A stretch of DNA of 64,000 nucleotides from positions 1,426,001 to 1,490,000 of the forward strand of contig NZ_RCWZ01000002.1 in assembly GCF_003675385.1 (NCBI RefSeq). Direction: 5' to 3'. A program made the position numbers and the translations under genes. Source of the DNA: Mucilaginibacter kameinonensis. Its GTDB lineage: Bacteria; Bacteroidota; Bacteroidia; Sphingobacteriales; Sphingobacteriaceae. Positions 1-8,866 of this stretch are shown here, piece by piece; position 1 is the stretch's first letter; every line of letters begins with the position of its first letter. The notes beneath the pieces were generated by a model. That model was not told the origin of the DNA. It worked only from the letters and a program-made list of their open reading frames with translations, and ran no database searches.

Positions 1-159
1 AAATCAAAAGTGCCTGGTAGCGAGCTTGCTGCCGACGGTCCAATGGTTAAAGACGATGTACCATTGCAGCCGCATCAATTATATAGGCCTGATATTGCTG
101 CTCAGCCTGACGCTGAACAGGTTGACGCGACATTTCAACTACAGCCTGTAAAAGCGTAA
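1..159 (+). CDS. C-terminal fragment of an unidentified protein
   Basis: An open frame runs in from the left edge and stops at 157-159; its TAA overlaps the ATG of the next gene as TAATG. Only 52 codons are visible. The residues are Pro-, Gln- and Asp-rich and low in hydrophobics, with a short PHQLYRP stretch. I recognise no domain. The stop/start overlap suggests translational coupling to the formylglycine-generating enzyme gene, so it is probably part of the same transcription unit. It could also be a short complete gene whose start lies just outside the window. Confidence 0.5.
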   Translation, partial: KSKVPGSELAADGPMVKDDVPLQPHQLYRPDIAAQPDAEQVDATFQLQPVKA

Positions 160-1301
160 TGAAAAAGATTGTACTTATACTTTTTAGTACCGTATGGCTT
201 TTTTCATGCAAACAACCGGCGAAACCTGTGGCGAGTATTGCGGTAGCCACGGTTCCCGGTACTAAAAAGAAACTTTGCTGCGAATCGAATATTCCCAACA
301 GGTTTAAAGCGGCAGGACTAAGCGGTGCGGCGCTTAGTTTACCTGATACCGGTAATACCCATGCCAACCATGCGGGGATGGTATGGGTACCGGCCGGAAC
401 TTTTAGAATGGGAGCGGATAACCAACAGGCTGAACCTGATGAATATCCTAAGCACGATGTAACCGTAGATGGTTTCTGGATAGATAAAACCGAGGTTACC
501 AATGCCCAGTTCGGAAAATTTGTAAAGGCCACAGGTTATATCACCACTGCCGAACGCAAACCTGACTGGAACGAGCTCAAAAAGCAAATGCCCCCAGGCA
601 CCGAAAAACCTGCTGATAGTTTATTGGTACCGGCATCATTGGTGTTTGTACCGGCAGATCACCAGGTTAATCTGAACGATTACAGCCAGTGGTGGGAATG
701 GAAAACGGGAGCTAACTGGAAACACCCACACGGGCCGGGCAGCGACATCAAGGGTAAAGATAATTATCCGGTGGTGCAGGTTTCTTGGTTCGATGCCGTA
801 GCTTACAGCAAATGGGCCGGTAAACGTTTGCCAACCGAAGCCGAATGGGAGCGGGCCGCAAGGGGAGGATTGGAAGATAAGATCTATCCCTGGGGCAACG
901 AAAAAGTGAATGAAGGCCAGCCGAAAGCAAATACCTGGGAGGGAAGTTTTCCCTATAAAAACACCCAGCGCGATCATTATTATTATTTAGCACCGGTGAG
1001 TTCATTTGCGCCCAACGGATATGGTTTATATGACATGGCCGGTAATGTGTGGGAGTGGTGTGCCGACTTATATAACAACAACTATTATAAAACGGTAAAC
1101 AGCCCGGCAGGGATTAAAAATCCTAAAGGAGCCTCAAAATCATATGATCCCGATGAGCCTTATGCTATAAAACGGGTAGTGCGCGGAGGATCATTTTTGT
1201 GTAACGATAGTTATTGTTCCGGATACCGTGTATCCCGCCGCATGAAAACTACTGAAGACAGCGGGATGGAGCACCTTGGTTTCCGCTGTGTGAGCAACTA
1301 A
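159..1301 (+). CDS. Formylglycine-generating enzyme (SUMF1/FGE family), lipoprotein
   Basis: FGE oxidises the cysteine of the sulfatase CxPxR motif to formylglycine. Residues 1-17 form a lipoprotein signal (LFSC, Cys17), so the enzyme should be anchored in the periplasm or outer membrane. The FGE-sulfatase domain starts near residue 74 (MVWVPAGTFRMG). It includes RLPTEAEWERAARGG (223-237) and GLYDMAGNVWEWC (289-301). The diagnostic segment RGGSFLCNDSYC (342-353) supplies the cysteine pair Cys348/Cys353, matching the catalytic pair of true aerobic FGEs; many SUMF1-fold relatives lack it. The length of 380 aa is normal for the family plus a lipoprotein leader. It heads a locus with three S1 sulfatases, all with CxPxR motifs, which are its likely clients. 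Start: the ATG overlaps the upstream stop and gives a good signal peptide. Confidence 0.9.
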   Translation: MKKIVLILFSTVWLFSCKQPAKPVASIAVATVPGTKKKLCCESNIPNRFKAAGLSGAALSLPDTGNTHANHAGMVWVPAGTFRMGADNQQAEPDEYPKHDVTVDGFWIDKTEVTNAQFGKFVKATGYITTAERKPDWNELKKQMPPGTEKPADSLLVPASLVFVPADHQVNLNDYSQWWEWKTGANWKHPHGPGSDIKGKDNYPVVQVSWFDAVAYSKWAGKRLPTEAEWERAARGGLEDKIYPWGNEKVNEGQPKANTWEGSFPYKNTQRDHYYYLAPVSSFAPNGYGLYDMAGNVWEWCADLYNNNYYKTVNSPAGIKNPKGASKSYDPDEPYAIKRVVRGGSFLCNDSYCSGYRVSRRMKTTEDSGMEHLGFRCVSN

Positions 1302-1397
1302 AATAATACCCCGAATTAAGTAATTGATCCGCCTGCCAAAACGGGCATAATAAAGAAAGGACTATGAAATAATCATAACAGGTACATAAACAAATAA

Positions 1398-1467
1398 GGG
1401 AAAAGCGATGCTTTTCCCCGGTCATTAAAACAACGAAACAGGGATCGATTGGCGTTGAGCCTGTTTC
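1398..1467. other. Two hairpin-forming inverted repeats between FGE and SusC
   Basis: The 367 bases between the FGE stop and the SusC start hold two inverted repeats. One is a perfect 9-bp stem (1398-1406 with 1410-1418) around a 3-nt loop. The other is an 8-bp stem, GAAACAGG (1435-1442) with CCTGTTTC (1460-1467). Neither is followed by a T-run, so neither is a classic terminator. They may stabilise or process the mRNA between genes. Confidence 0.45.
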
Positions 1468-1495
1468 AATGGTGTCATTTTAACTATTCAAATCT

Positions 1496-1672
1496 ATGCA
1501 AAATATTGCAAACGAGGCGAGGGGCTATGTTTTGCCCTTTACCTTGCCGGCAGCATCATTTACGCTGCAAATAATTGAGGATGCTTTTCATCCGCAGCAA
1601 TTGTATATGCCGTTTAACGCGGTTGCTGATCAGTCGTCCGGTTTTTCATCATTTAAAAACCCGTCGACATGA
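1496..1672 (+). CDS. Possible small protein overlapping the SusC start
   Basis: A 58-codon frame starts at ATG 1496 and ends with a TGA that overlaps the SusC ATG as ATGA, the geometry of translational coupling. The product has no signal peptide and no domain I know. It contains a HPQQLYMP stretch that loosely resembles PHQLYRP in the fragment at the window's left edge, which also overlaps the next start. No clear ribosome-binding site is visible, but these organisms often lack one. It could be a real small protein, a leader peptide, or chance. Confidence 0.3.
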   Translation: MQNIANEARGYVLPFTLPAASFTLQIIEDAFHPQQLYMPFNAVADQSSGFSSFKNPST

Positions 1673-4600
1673 AAAAACTTTTATTAATCCCATTCCTGTT
1701 GCTTATCGGGTTTCCACTGTTGATAATCGCGCAGCAAACCCAGCCTACCATCAATTCACATTTGGTTGGGCGTGTAATAGATAGCGCAACCCGCGAGCCA
1801 TTGCCTGGCGCTGTGGTTAAAATTCAAGGCACTACACACGTAGTTTCAACGGATATTGAAGGTAAATTCAGTTTTGTTACCGGTCAGAAGTTTCCGTATA
1901 AGCTCATCATCACCTTCACCGGATACGAAAAAAAGGAGTTTATAGCCGATGGCAGCCCGGTTGAAATTAAACTGAAAGATGCCCAGACACAACTCAACCA
2001 GGTAGTTGTAGTGGGCTACGGTACACAGAAACGTAAAGATATTACCGGTTCGGTGGCATCTGTACCCGCGCTTGCATTAAAGCAACCGGTTCCCTCGCTC
2101 GACAGGGCTTTGCAGGGCTCTGTTTCGGGCATCCAGGTAACACAGGCAACAGGACAACCCGGCGCAGGCGTAACTGTGCAGGTGCGCGGTGTAAACTCAA
2201 TTAACGCTGTTGCCGAGCCATTGTATGTGATAGATGGTTTCCCGACTTCAAACAGCAATTCGCTTACGGATGCGGGGGTAACCAATGGGCCTAAGATCAA
2301 CCCGCTGGCTTCTATCAATACTTCGGATATTGAAAGTATCGAAGTGTTAAAAGATGCATCGGCTACGGCAATTTATGGTACGCGTGGTGCAAACGGCGTA
2401 ATCATCATTACTACTAAAAAAGGCAAAGCAGGTGTTTCATCTATCAATTATGACGGCAGTTATGGAAAACAAGAGGTGATCAAAACCTTATCATTGCTTA
2501 ACACCCCGCAATGGGAGGCGTTACGTAACGATGCTTTGGTGAACAGTGGTAAAACAGCCCAAACCGAAGCCCAGCTTAATCCTTACAATGCCAATACCGA
2601 CTGGCAGGATGCCGCCTTCCGCAAGGGAACTTCGCAAAATCATAGCCTTTCTATATTTTCAGGCACAGAGCGTACCCGACTGGCGTTTTCCGGTAACTAT
2701 TTTAAACAGGACGGTATTCTGCAAAATACCAATTTTGAGCGCTATGCCGGTCGTGTAAATGTGGAGCATGATTATAACGATAAGTTCAAGATCTCGTCAT
2801 TTATTACAGGTAGCCGCACTACCGCACAGATAGCGCCTCAAGGTGTGGTACCCGCCATCTTATTGATGACACCGACCACCCCGGTTTATAATAGTGATGG
2901 CTCGTTCTTTGTGAAAAATATATTTGAGGGTACGTATGGCAACCCTATTAATACGCTGTATAATCAAACCAACACAACTACCACAAGCCGTATTTTGGGT
3001 AACATTGCAGGTGATTACAAGATCTCCGAAAACCTTACCGCAAGGGTATTGGCCGGTATCGATATCATCGACAATAAACAAAACCGCTACCTGCCTTCTA
3101 CAGTGTATGAAGGTTCGGGCTACTCGGGTCTTGGCGAAGTAGGTACGCTTAACTCCTTTAACTGGCTTAATGAAAACACGCTTACCTACAATAAAAAGTT
3201 TGGCAAGCACTCATTAAATGTACTGGCAGGTTTTACCCAGCAGCAGTTTAAGGCCGAGGGCTCTATCAACGGTTCGTCAGGTTTCGTGAGCGATTACGAT
3301 ACTTTTAATAACCTGGGTTCCGGGAGCGTTACTTCTATATCAGGCAGTGGTTTTGCCATAGCGCCATCTTCGTCATCAAATATATGGGCGTTAAAATCAT
3401 ATTTGGGCAGGATAAACTACGGCTTTAACAGCAAATACCTGTTAACCTTAACTCTACGGGCCGATGGTTCATCAAAATTTGCTCCCGGTCATCAATGGGC
3501 TTCATTCCCTTCGGCAGCAGTGGCCTGGAACGCCTCGAGCGAAGATTTTCTGAAAAATGTAACCGCTATCAGCCAGTTAAAATTACGCCTGAGCGCCGGA
3601 CAAACCGGTAACAGCGATATCCCGGCTTATCAGTCTTATTCGCAATTAGGCTACTATCGCTACAATTTTGGTAACTCAACAGTTGCCGGTTTTGCGCCAA
3701 ACAGTCTTTATAACCCTAACCTAACCTGGGAAAAGACAAGTCAGTATGATTTTGGTTTTGATTTGGGCTTGTTTAAAGACAGGATCAGTATTACAGCAGA
3801 TATTTATTATAAGAAAACTACCAACCTGTTACTTTACCTGCCGCTACCGGCCACAAGCGGTTTAACTATCATTACCAACACCGCAATCACCAATCCACAG
3901 CAGTATGAAAACGTAGGATCGGTGCAAAACAAAGGCTTTGAGATTGGTATTAATTCACGCAACCTTACAGGCGGTTTTGTTTGGAATACCAACCTGGTTT
4001 TTGCTGTAAACCGTAACAAAGTATTAAGCCTTGGCGGTAACGGCGTTAACCAGTTCATTCCCGATTCGTCACTACCATCTATTATTAAAGTTGGCGAGCC
4101 TATAGGTTCATTCATCGGTTATAAAACCAATGGGCTTATACAGGCTGGCGGCCCGGTACTTACCCCGGCAGCTAATACCCAACCCGGTGGCCAAAACTAC
4201 CAGGATATCAATGGCGACGGTAAAATTACACAGGCTGCCGATAGGGTGATCCTTGGTAATTCGCAGCCTAAATTTACCGGCGGTATCACCAACACCTTTT
4301 CATACAAGGGCATTGATCTGAGCGTATTCCTGCAAGGCTCTTATGGTAATAAGATCTACAACCAGCAAAGAGCTGTACTGGAGTTGGGCACAGGTTATAC
4401 CAATGCTACCACTACTTTGCTTAACCGTTGGACACCAACCAACACCAATACCGATGTGCACAGCGCGTACCAGGATCCGGCACCTACCATATCCGACAGG
4501 TTTGTCGAAAACGGTTCGTACCTGCGCCTCAAAAGCCTGAGCTTAGGTTACACTTTCCCGCAATCTGTGCTGTCACGGTCGCCAATTAAAAAGGTTAGGG

Positions 4601-4758
4601 TTTATGTAAATGCGCAAAACCTTGCTACCTGGACTAAATACACCGGCTATGATCCGGAGGTGAGCAGTAACGAGCAATCGGCCATTACATCGGGAGTTGA
4701 TAACGGAGCATATCCTAATAACAAATCATTTATTGTGGGTATAGGCGTAACCCTGTAG
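1669..4758 (+). CDS. SusC/RagA-family TonB-dependent outer-membrane transporter
   Basis: Imports oligosaccharides or other large ligands across the outer membrane using TonB energy, in complex with its SusD partner. The signal peptide is residues 1-21. A carboxypeptidase-regulatory-like domain follows (about 33-110). The family hallmark VVVVGYGTQKRKDITGSV starts near residue 112, then a plug with ASATAIYGTRGANGVIII near 230-250. The rest is a 22-strand barrel ending in a short hydrophobic strand. At 1029 aa it has the usual length and no N-terminal STN domain, so it is not the signalling type that talks to an anti-sigma factor. SusD follows after 24 nt. Since the surrounding genes are sulfatases and FGE, the ligand may be sulfated; that is inference from context. 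Confidence 0.95.
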   Translation: MKKLLLIPFLLLIGFPLLIIAQQTQPTINSHLVGRVIDSATREPLPGAVVKIQGTTHVVSTDIEGKFSFVTGQKFPYKLIITFTGYEKKEFIADGSPVEIKLKDAQTQLNQVVVVGYGTQKRKDITGSVASVPALALKQPVPSLDRALQGSVSGIQVTQATGQPGAGVTVQVRGVNSINAVAEPLYVIDGFPTSNSNSLTDAGVTNGPKINPLASINTSDIESIEVLKDASATAIYGTRGANGVIIITTKKGKAGVSSINYDGSYGKQEVIKTLSLLNTPQWEALRNDALVNSGKTAQTEAQLNPYNANTDWQDAAFRKGTSQNHSLSIFSGTERTRLAFSGNYFKQDGILQNTNFERYAGRVNVEHDYNDKFKISSFITGSRTTAQIAPQGVVPAILLMTPTTPVYNSDGSFFVKNIFEGTYGNPINTLYNQTNTTTTSRILGNIAGDYKISENLTARVLAGIDIIDNKQNRYLPSTVYEGSGYSGLGEVGTLNSFNWLNENTLTYNKKFGKHSLNVLAGFTQQQFKAEGSINGSSGFVSDYDTFNNLGSGSVTSISGSGFAIAPSSSSNIWALKSYLGRINYGFNSKYLLTLTLRADGSSKFAPGHQWASFPSAAVAWNASSEDFLKNVTAISQLKLRLSAGQTGNSDIPAYQSYSQLGYYRYNFGNSTVAGFAPNSLYNPNLTWEKTSQYDFGFDLGLFKDRISITADIYYKKTTNLLLYLPLPATSGLTIITNTAITNPQQYENVGSVQNKGFEIGINSRNLTGGFVWNTNLVFAVNRNKVLSLGGNGVNQFIPDSSLPSIIKVGEPIGSFIGYKTNGLIQAGGPVLTPAANTQPGGQNYQDINGDGKITQAADRVILGNSQPKFTGGITNTFSYKGIDLSVFLQGSYGNKIYNQQRAVLELGTGYTNATTTLLNRWTPTNTNTDVHSAYQDPAPTISDRFVENGSYLRLKSLSLGYTFPQSVLSRSPIKKVRVYVNAQNLATWTKYTGYDPEVSSNEQSAITSGVDNGAYPNNKSFIVGIGVTL

Positions 4759-4782
4759 CCGATAACCTTTGATTTTTTTAAC

Positions 4783-6339
4783 ATGAAAACGAAAAATATT
4801 AAATACCTGGTTTTGTTGATTGCTTTTGGTGCCGCCTCGTGTGCCAAACTCAATGAAGATCCACGGTCGTTCATTCCGGCGAGCCAGTTTTACAAAACCC
4901 AGGCCGACGCGGTATCTGCTGTTACGGCGGCTTATTCCCTGCTCAATGCAGGTGCTAATTCAGTGCAAACACCATATAATACACTTTTTAACACGGGCAT
5001 GAATTTTATGGCTGATGATGAAGGTCCGGGCCCCGGCGCTACCAACGCTGACGTACGCTCACAGGCGGTATTGGGGCATTCAGCAACCGGTTTGCGCATT
5101 TTGCAGATCTGGCAGCAACATTACGCAGCCATAAAAAAAGCCAATATCGCCATTGATACCATTCCTGATATTAAGTTTGATGCTACCTTAAATAAGCGAT
5201 TGGTAGCCGAAGCCAAGTTTTTAAGGGCGCTTTACTACTTTAACCTGGTGCGTTTGTATGGCGATGTACCGCTTGTGCTTCACGATCAAACGTCTATCAA
5301 CCTGTCTGATCTGCAAGTGCCAAGAACAGCCGCGGCAACAGTTTACACGCAGATAGAAACCGATTTAACCAGTGCTGCAACTGATTTGCCTAATAACTAT
5401 ACCGGTGCTGATGTAGGCAGGGCTACAGCCGGAGCGGCATATTCCTTACTGGCTAAAGTTTACCTTACTGAGCGTAAGTGGGATAAAGCTGTGGCGCAAG
5501 CCGAGGCGGTGATCAACGGCCCCTATGGGTACGATCTGTTTGCTAACTATGCTGATGTATTTTTGCCTGCATCTGAAAATGGTAAAGAACATATTTTTTC
5601 GGCGCAGTTTAAATCAAATTCGCAGGGGCAGGGTAACAACCAGGCGCCACGATCAATACTGAACGGCATCCCCGGTATGGTGGGCAGTTATGCCGATCAG
5701 GTGGTGTTTTATTCGGTGCCTGATGCTACCAAGCCAAACGGTGTAGATAAGTTTTTCAGTATTTATAAGCTGTACCCGGCCAATGACAAGCGCAAGCGGG
5801 TAAGCTTTGTAACCCGTTTTCAAAGCCCTACAACCAACCTGTGGTATGGTAAGCTGAATGATGCTACAATCGCTAATGATTCAATCCCTTTCTTTAATAA
5901 ATACTACGATCCGAGTGTTGCCGCTAATGAGGCCGAATCAGGAGCAAACGTACCCATCATTCGTTTTTCGGAAGTGCTGCTGATCCATGCCGAAGCGGAG
6001 AATGAGCTGAACGGCCCTACAGCCAAAGCCTATGTCTCTGTTAACAGGGTAAGGAGGCGTGCAGGGCTTGATGATCTTGCCGGGCTTGACCAGGCATCAT
6101 TCCGTGACGCGGTTTACCTGGAGCGCAGGCTGGAGTTTGTGTTTGAATATCAACGTTGGTTTGATTTGATCCGCGAGCGGGATGCTTCAGGTAATGGTAT
6201 CCTGGAAGCGAGCTTGCTTAAAGTGGGTAAAACTAACGTGAGCAAAGGGGCCAAGGGCAAGTTTTACCTGTTCCCGATACCGCAGCAGGAAATTGATAAT
6301 AGTAACGGTAAGCTGACCCAAAACCCTGGTTGGCAGTAA
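4783..6339 (+). CDS. SusD/RagB-family surface glycan-binding lipoprotein
   Basis: This is the outer-leaflet lid and binding subunit for the SusC transporter just upstream. Residues 1-20 form a lipoprotein signal (AASC, Cys20). The N-terminal SusD-like region has the conserved helix FLRALYYFNLVRLYGDVPLV (about 146-165). The C-terminal RagB/SusD region includes VPIIRFSEVLLIHAEAENEL and ERRLEFVFEYQRWFDLIRER. The length (518 aa) is typical. The binding specificity cannot be read from the sequence. A 183-nt gap with a large inverted repeat separates it from the next gene, which may be a partial transcription boundary. Confidence 0.95.
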   Translation: MKTKNIKYLVLLIAFGAASCAKLNEDPRSFIPASQFYKTQADAVSAVTAAYSLLNAGANSVQTPYNTLFNTGMNFMADDEGPGPGATNADVRSQAVLGHSATGLRILQIWQQHYAAIKKANIAIDTIPDIKFDATLNKRLVAEAKFLRALYYFNLVRLYGDVPLVLHDQTSINLSDLQVPRTAAATVYTQIETDLTSAATDLPNNYTGADVGRATAGAAYSLLAKVYLTERKWDKAVAQAEAVINGPYGYDLFANYADVFLPASENGKEHIFSAQFKSNSQGQGNNQAPRSILNGIPGMVGSYADQVVFYSVPDATKPNGVDKFFSIYKLYPANDKRKRVSFVTRFQSPTTNLWYGKLNDATIANDSIPFFNKYYDPSVAANEAESGANVPIIRFSEVLLIHAEAENELNGPTAKAYVSVNRVRRRAGLDDLAGLDQASFRDAVYLERRLEFVFEYQRWFDLIRERDASGNGILEASLLKVGKTNVSKGAKGKFYLFPIPQQEIDNSNGKLTQNPGWQ

Positions 6340-6392
6340 ACAAGTAATAGAAATAGCTTTTAAAAAGAATACGGGCAATGGCCTGTGCGGTT

Positions 6393-6496
6393 CCCCTCTT
6401 GAGAGGGGGGAGGGGTGTGTTATTCTACACGCGGCTTATCGCTCGTACAACACACCCCTCCCAACGCAAGGTCTTCGCGCCCCCTCTCAAGAGGGG
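6393..6496. repeat. Composite GC-rich inverted repeat element
   Basis: The left arm (6393-6421) reads CCCCTCTTGAGAGGGGGG followed by AGGGGTGTGTT. The right arm is its complement in two blocks, AACACACCCCTCCC (6449-6462) and CCCCCTCTCAAGAGGGG (6480-6496). Its size and shape suggest a dispersed intergenic (REP/MITE-like) element. It sits between SusD and the NTF2-like gene, and a small open frame across it is an artefact. It could fold into a strong RNA hairpin and lower downstream expression. Confidence 0.75.
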
Positions 6497-6522
6497 AGCA
6501 AGAAATTTAAAACCGATAAATT

Positions 6523-6999
6523 ATGAAAAAGATAGCAATGTTCCTGCTCATCCTGGTCGCCTTAATCAGTAAGATATCGGCCCAAACTGCCGCCACAGAA
6601 AATGGCTCGCATGGTATCGATCCACGGGTGAGTGCGGCTGTATTGCAGGTGCTTGACGAATACATGGCCACTTTCAATGCCAAAGACCTGAAAGGATGGG
6701 AGGATACTTACCAGTTTCCGCATTACAGGCTGGCCGGTGGTAAGATGTCGGTGCTAGAAAAGGCCGGTCTGCGGGATTCGGCCAGAGTATTCGGCGAATT
6801 GCAAAAGGCTGGCTGGGACCACAGCCAGTGGGATCGTCGCAACATTGTACAGGCATCGGCAGATAAGGTGCATGTTGATACCCGTTTTTCTCGCTTCCGG
6901 GCAGATGGCAGCCTGATAGGACATTATGAATCATTATACATTTTAACCAAAGAAAATGGCCGCTGGGGCGTGAAATTCCGCTCCAGTTACGCCGAATAA
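6523..6999 (+). CDS. Secreted NTF2/SnoaL-like protein
   Basis: A small exported protein of 158 aa with a signal peptide (1-20, cleavage after KISA). The mature part fits the NTF2/SnoaL-like cone fold: a helix with VLQVLDEYMATFNAKDLKGW (about 42-61), then FPHYRLAGGKMSVL, and a C-terminal sheet ending GHYESLYILTKENGRWGVKF. Such proteins are either small enzymes or ligand-binding partners; no catalytic residues can be assigned. It lies 11 nt upstream of the first sulfatase, so it is co-transcribed with it. A role in the sulfatase pathway is inference from position only. Confidence 0.7.
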   Translation: MKKIAMFLLILVALISKISAQTAATENGSHGIDPRVSAAVLQVLDEYMATFNAKDLKGWEDTYQFPHYRLAGGKMSVLEKAGLRDSARVFGELQKAGWDHSQWDRRNIVQASADKVHVDTRFSRFRADGSLIGHYESLYILTKENGRWGVKFRSSYAE

Positions 7000-7010
7000 A
7001 TTATTTACCA

Positions 7011-8846
7011 ATGAGAGCAAAGAAAATAACATTAGTCCTGTCGCTTGGCTTGCTTGCAGCATTTACAGCCAAAGCACAAAACGGACAGGCACCGGCATTT
7101 GGTGGCACGGTGGGTAAAACGCTTGATGAGTCGAAGGAGTGGTGGCCCGAGCCTCATAAAGCGCCCGCCGGTGCACCAAACGTATTGTGGATCATTTTAG
7201 ATGACGTAGGCTTTGGCGCTACAAGCACCTTCGGCGGCATCATCAAAACTCCTAATTTTGATACGCTGGCCAATAACGGCCTGCGTTACACCAATTTCCA
7301 CACGGCGGGTATTTGTGCGCCAACTCGTTCGGCCTTATTAACCGGGCGTAACCATCATTACGTTCACGAAGGTGGGTTTTCGCACGTGAGCATGTCGGCC
7401 GGTTTCCCCGGATATGACGGGCGTATCCCATCTGATAAGGGAACTATAGCCGAGGTATTACGCGAGAATGGTTATAACACCTTTGCGGTAGGTAAATACG
7501 GTTTAACGCCGGATGAGGATGCCACCGATGCAGGTCCATTTGACCGCTGGCCTACGGGTAAGGGCTTTGATCATTTTTTCGGGTTTTTAGGATCGGCAAC
7601 CGATCAGTACAAGCCCGACCTTGTGGAGGACAATGCCCACGTAACACCAGATGGCCGCCACCTTACCGACCAGATCACCGATAAAGCTATCTTTTACCTT
7701 ACACGCCAGCATAAAGTAGCGCCTGATAAACCGTTCTTTTTATACTATGCGCCGGGTGCTACCCACTCACCTCACCAGGTAGCTACCGAATGGAGCGATT
7801 TATACAAAGGTCAGTTTGACAGCGGTTGGGACGATTTCAGGGAAAAGGTTATCGCAAGGCAAAAAAAGTTAGGTATTATCCCAGCCTACGCAAAATTGCC
7901 TGAGCGTAACACACGGATCCCCGCCTGGAAATCACTGCCCGACGCCGAGAAAAAACTGTATGCCCGTTTCATGGAAGTTTATGCCGGATATTTAACCTAT
8001 ACCGATCATGAGGTTGGCAGGCTTATCAATCACCTTAAACAAAGCGGTCAGCTTGATAATACGCTGGTATTTGTGATCATTGGCGATAATGGGGCCAGTA
8101 AAGAAGGTACGGTTCATGGTGTTATCAACCCTAAAAAGAACTCACCCAAATTGGTTGCAGAAGATGCTTACCTGAAAACCAATATTGAGGATATCACAGA
8201 TATCGGCACGCCGCAAGCAAGTACCAACTACCCGCTGGGCTGGGCACAGGCTGCCAATACGCCGTTCAAATACTGGAAACAGGATGCTAACTCTGAAGGT
8301 GGTACGCGTAACCCATTGATTGTTTATTACCCAAAAGGCATCAAAGATAAGGGGACTATCCGTACCCAGTACGGCCATGTGATTGATGTATTGCCTACTA
8401 CGCTTGAGTACACCGGTATTAAACTGCCCGAATATATCAGGGGGATTAAACAGGATACCTTGCAGGGCACTTCATTGGTGTATTCGTTTGACCATCCCGA
8501 GGCAAAATCAAAGCATGTTTTGCAACACTATTACATTTTTGGTTCGAGGTCGATTTATAGCGATGGCTGGAAGGCAGAAGCCGCGCATCACCCGGATAAC
8601 GTAGAATTGGGCGATTTCAAGGTGGGCCAAAACGTACCTGATAAAAGCTTTGATGAGGATACCTGGGAACTCTATAACCTTAACGAAGATTTTAACGAGC
8701 GCATTGATCTCGCCAAAAAATATCCTGAAAAATTAAAGGAGCTTAAAGCTGTTTTTGAAGCGCAGGCGCAAAAAAACAATCTATATCCATTTATCGACTG
8801 GTATGATGTGTATCACCAGCGTATCCACAAAAACTATAAAAAGTAA
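7011..8846 (+). CDS. S1-family arylsulfatase, paralogue A
   Basis: Predicted sulfate-ester hydrolase of the alkaline-phosphatase superfamily, exported by a signal peptide (1-22). The metal pair is D64-D65 in IILDDVGFG. The formylglycine site is C102-A-P-T-R106, and SALLTGRN follows. APGATHSPHQ and the C-terminal GDNGAS segment are also present. The general look, with KAPAGAPNVLWIILDD and FDRWPTGKGFDHFFGFLG, is that of the S1_4-type arylsulfatases. At 611 aa it is slightly long. Oddity: the usual GKWH active-site motif reads GKYG (161-164), so the histidine is absent. The neighbour at 8867 is a close paralogue with the same loss. The substrate is unknown. Confidence 0.9.
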   Translation: MRAKKITLVLSLGLLAAFTAKAQNGQAPAFGGTVGKTLDESKEWWPEPHKAPAGAPNVLWIILDDVGFGATSTFGGIIKTPNFDTLANNGLRYTNFHTAGICAPTRSALLTGRNHHYVHEGGFSHVSMSAGFPGYDGRIPSDKGTIAEVLRENGYNTFAVGKYGLTPDEDATDAGPFDRWPTGKGFDHFFGFLGSATDQYKPDLVEDNAHVTPDGRHLTDQITDKAIFYLTRQHKVAPDKPFFLYYAPGATHSPHQVATEWSDLYKGQFDSGWDDFREKVIARQKKLGIIPAYAKLPERNTRIPAWKSLPDAEKKLYARFMEVYAGYLTYTDHEVGRLINHLKQSGQLDNTLVFVIIGDNGASKEGTVHGVINPKKNSPKLVAEDAYLKTNIEDITDIGTPQASTNYPLGWAQAANTPFKYWKQDANSEGGTRNPLIVYYPKGIKDKGTIRTQYGHVIDVLPTTLEYTGIKLPEYIRGIKQDTLQGTSLVYSFDHPEAKSKHVLQHYYIFGSRSIYSDGWKAEAAHHPDNVELGDFKVGQNVPDKSFDEDTWELYNLNEDFNERIDLAKKYPEKLKELKAVFEAQAQKNNLYPFIDWYDVYHQRIHKNYKK

Positions 8847-8866
8847 CCAATTAACCATTTACAATC

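Noticed and set aside
47-1005. Several minus-strand open frames opposite the FGE gene
   Set aside because: They lie fully within a well-supported gene, lack domains, and have residue content typical of antisense shadows.
6378-6572. 64-codon frame across the inverted repeat before the NTF2-like gene
   Set aside because: Its codons come from the repeat arms; it overlaps the start of a real gene and has no recognisable protein features.
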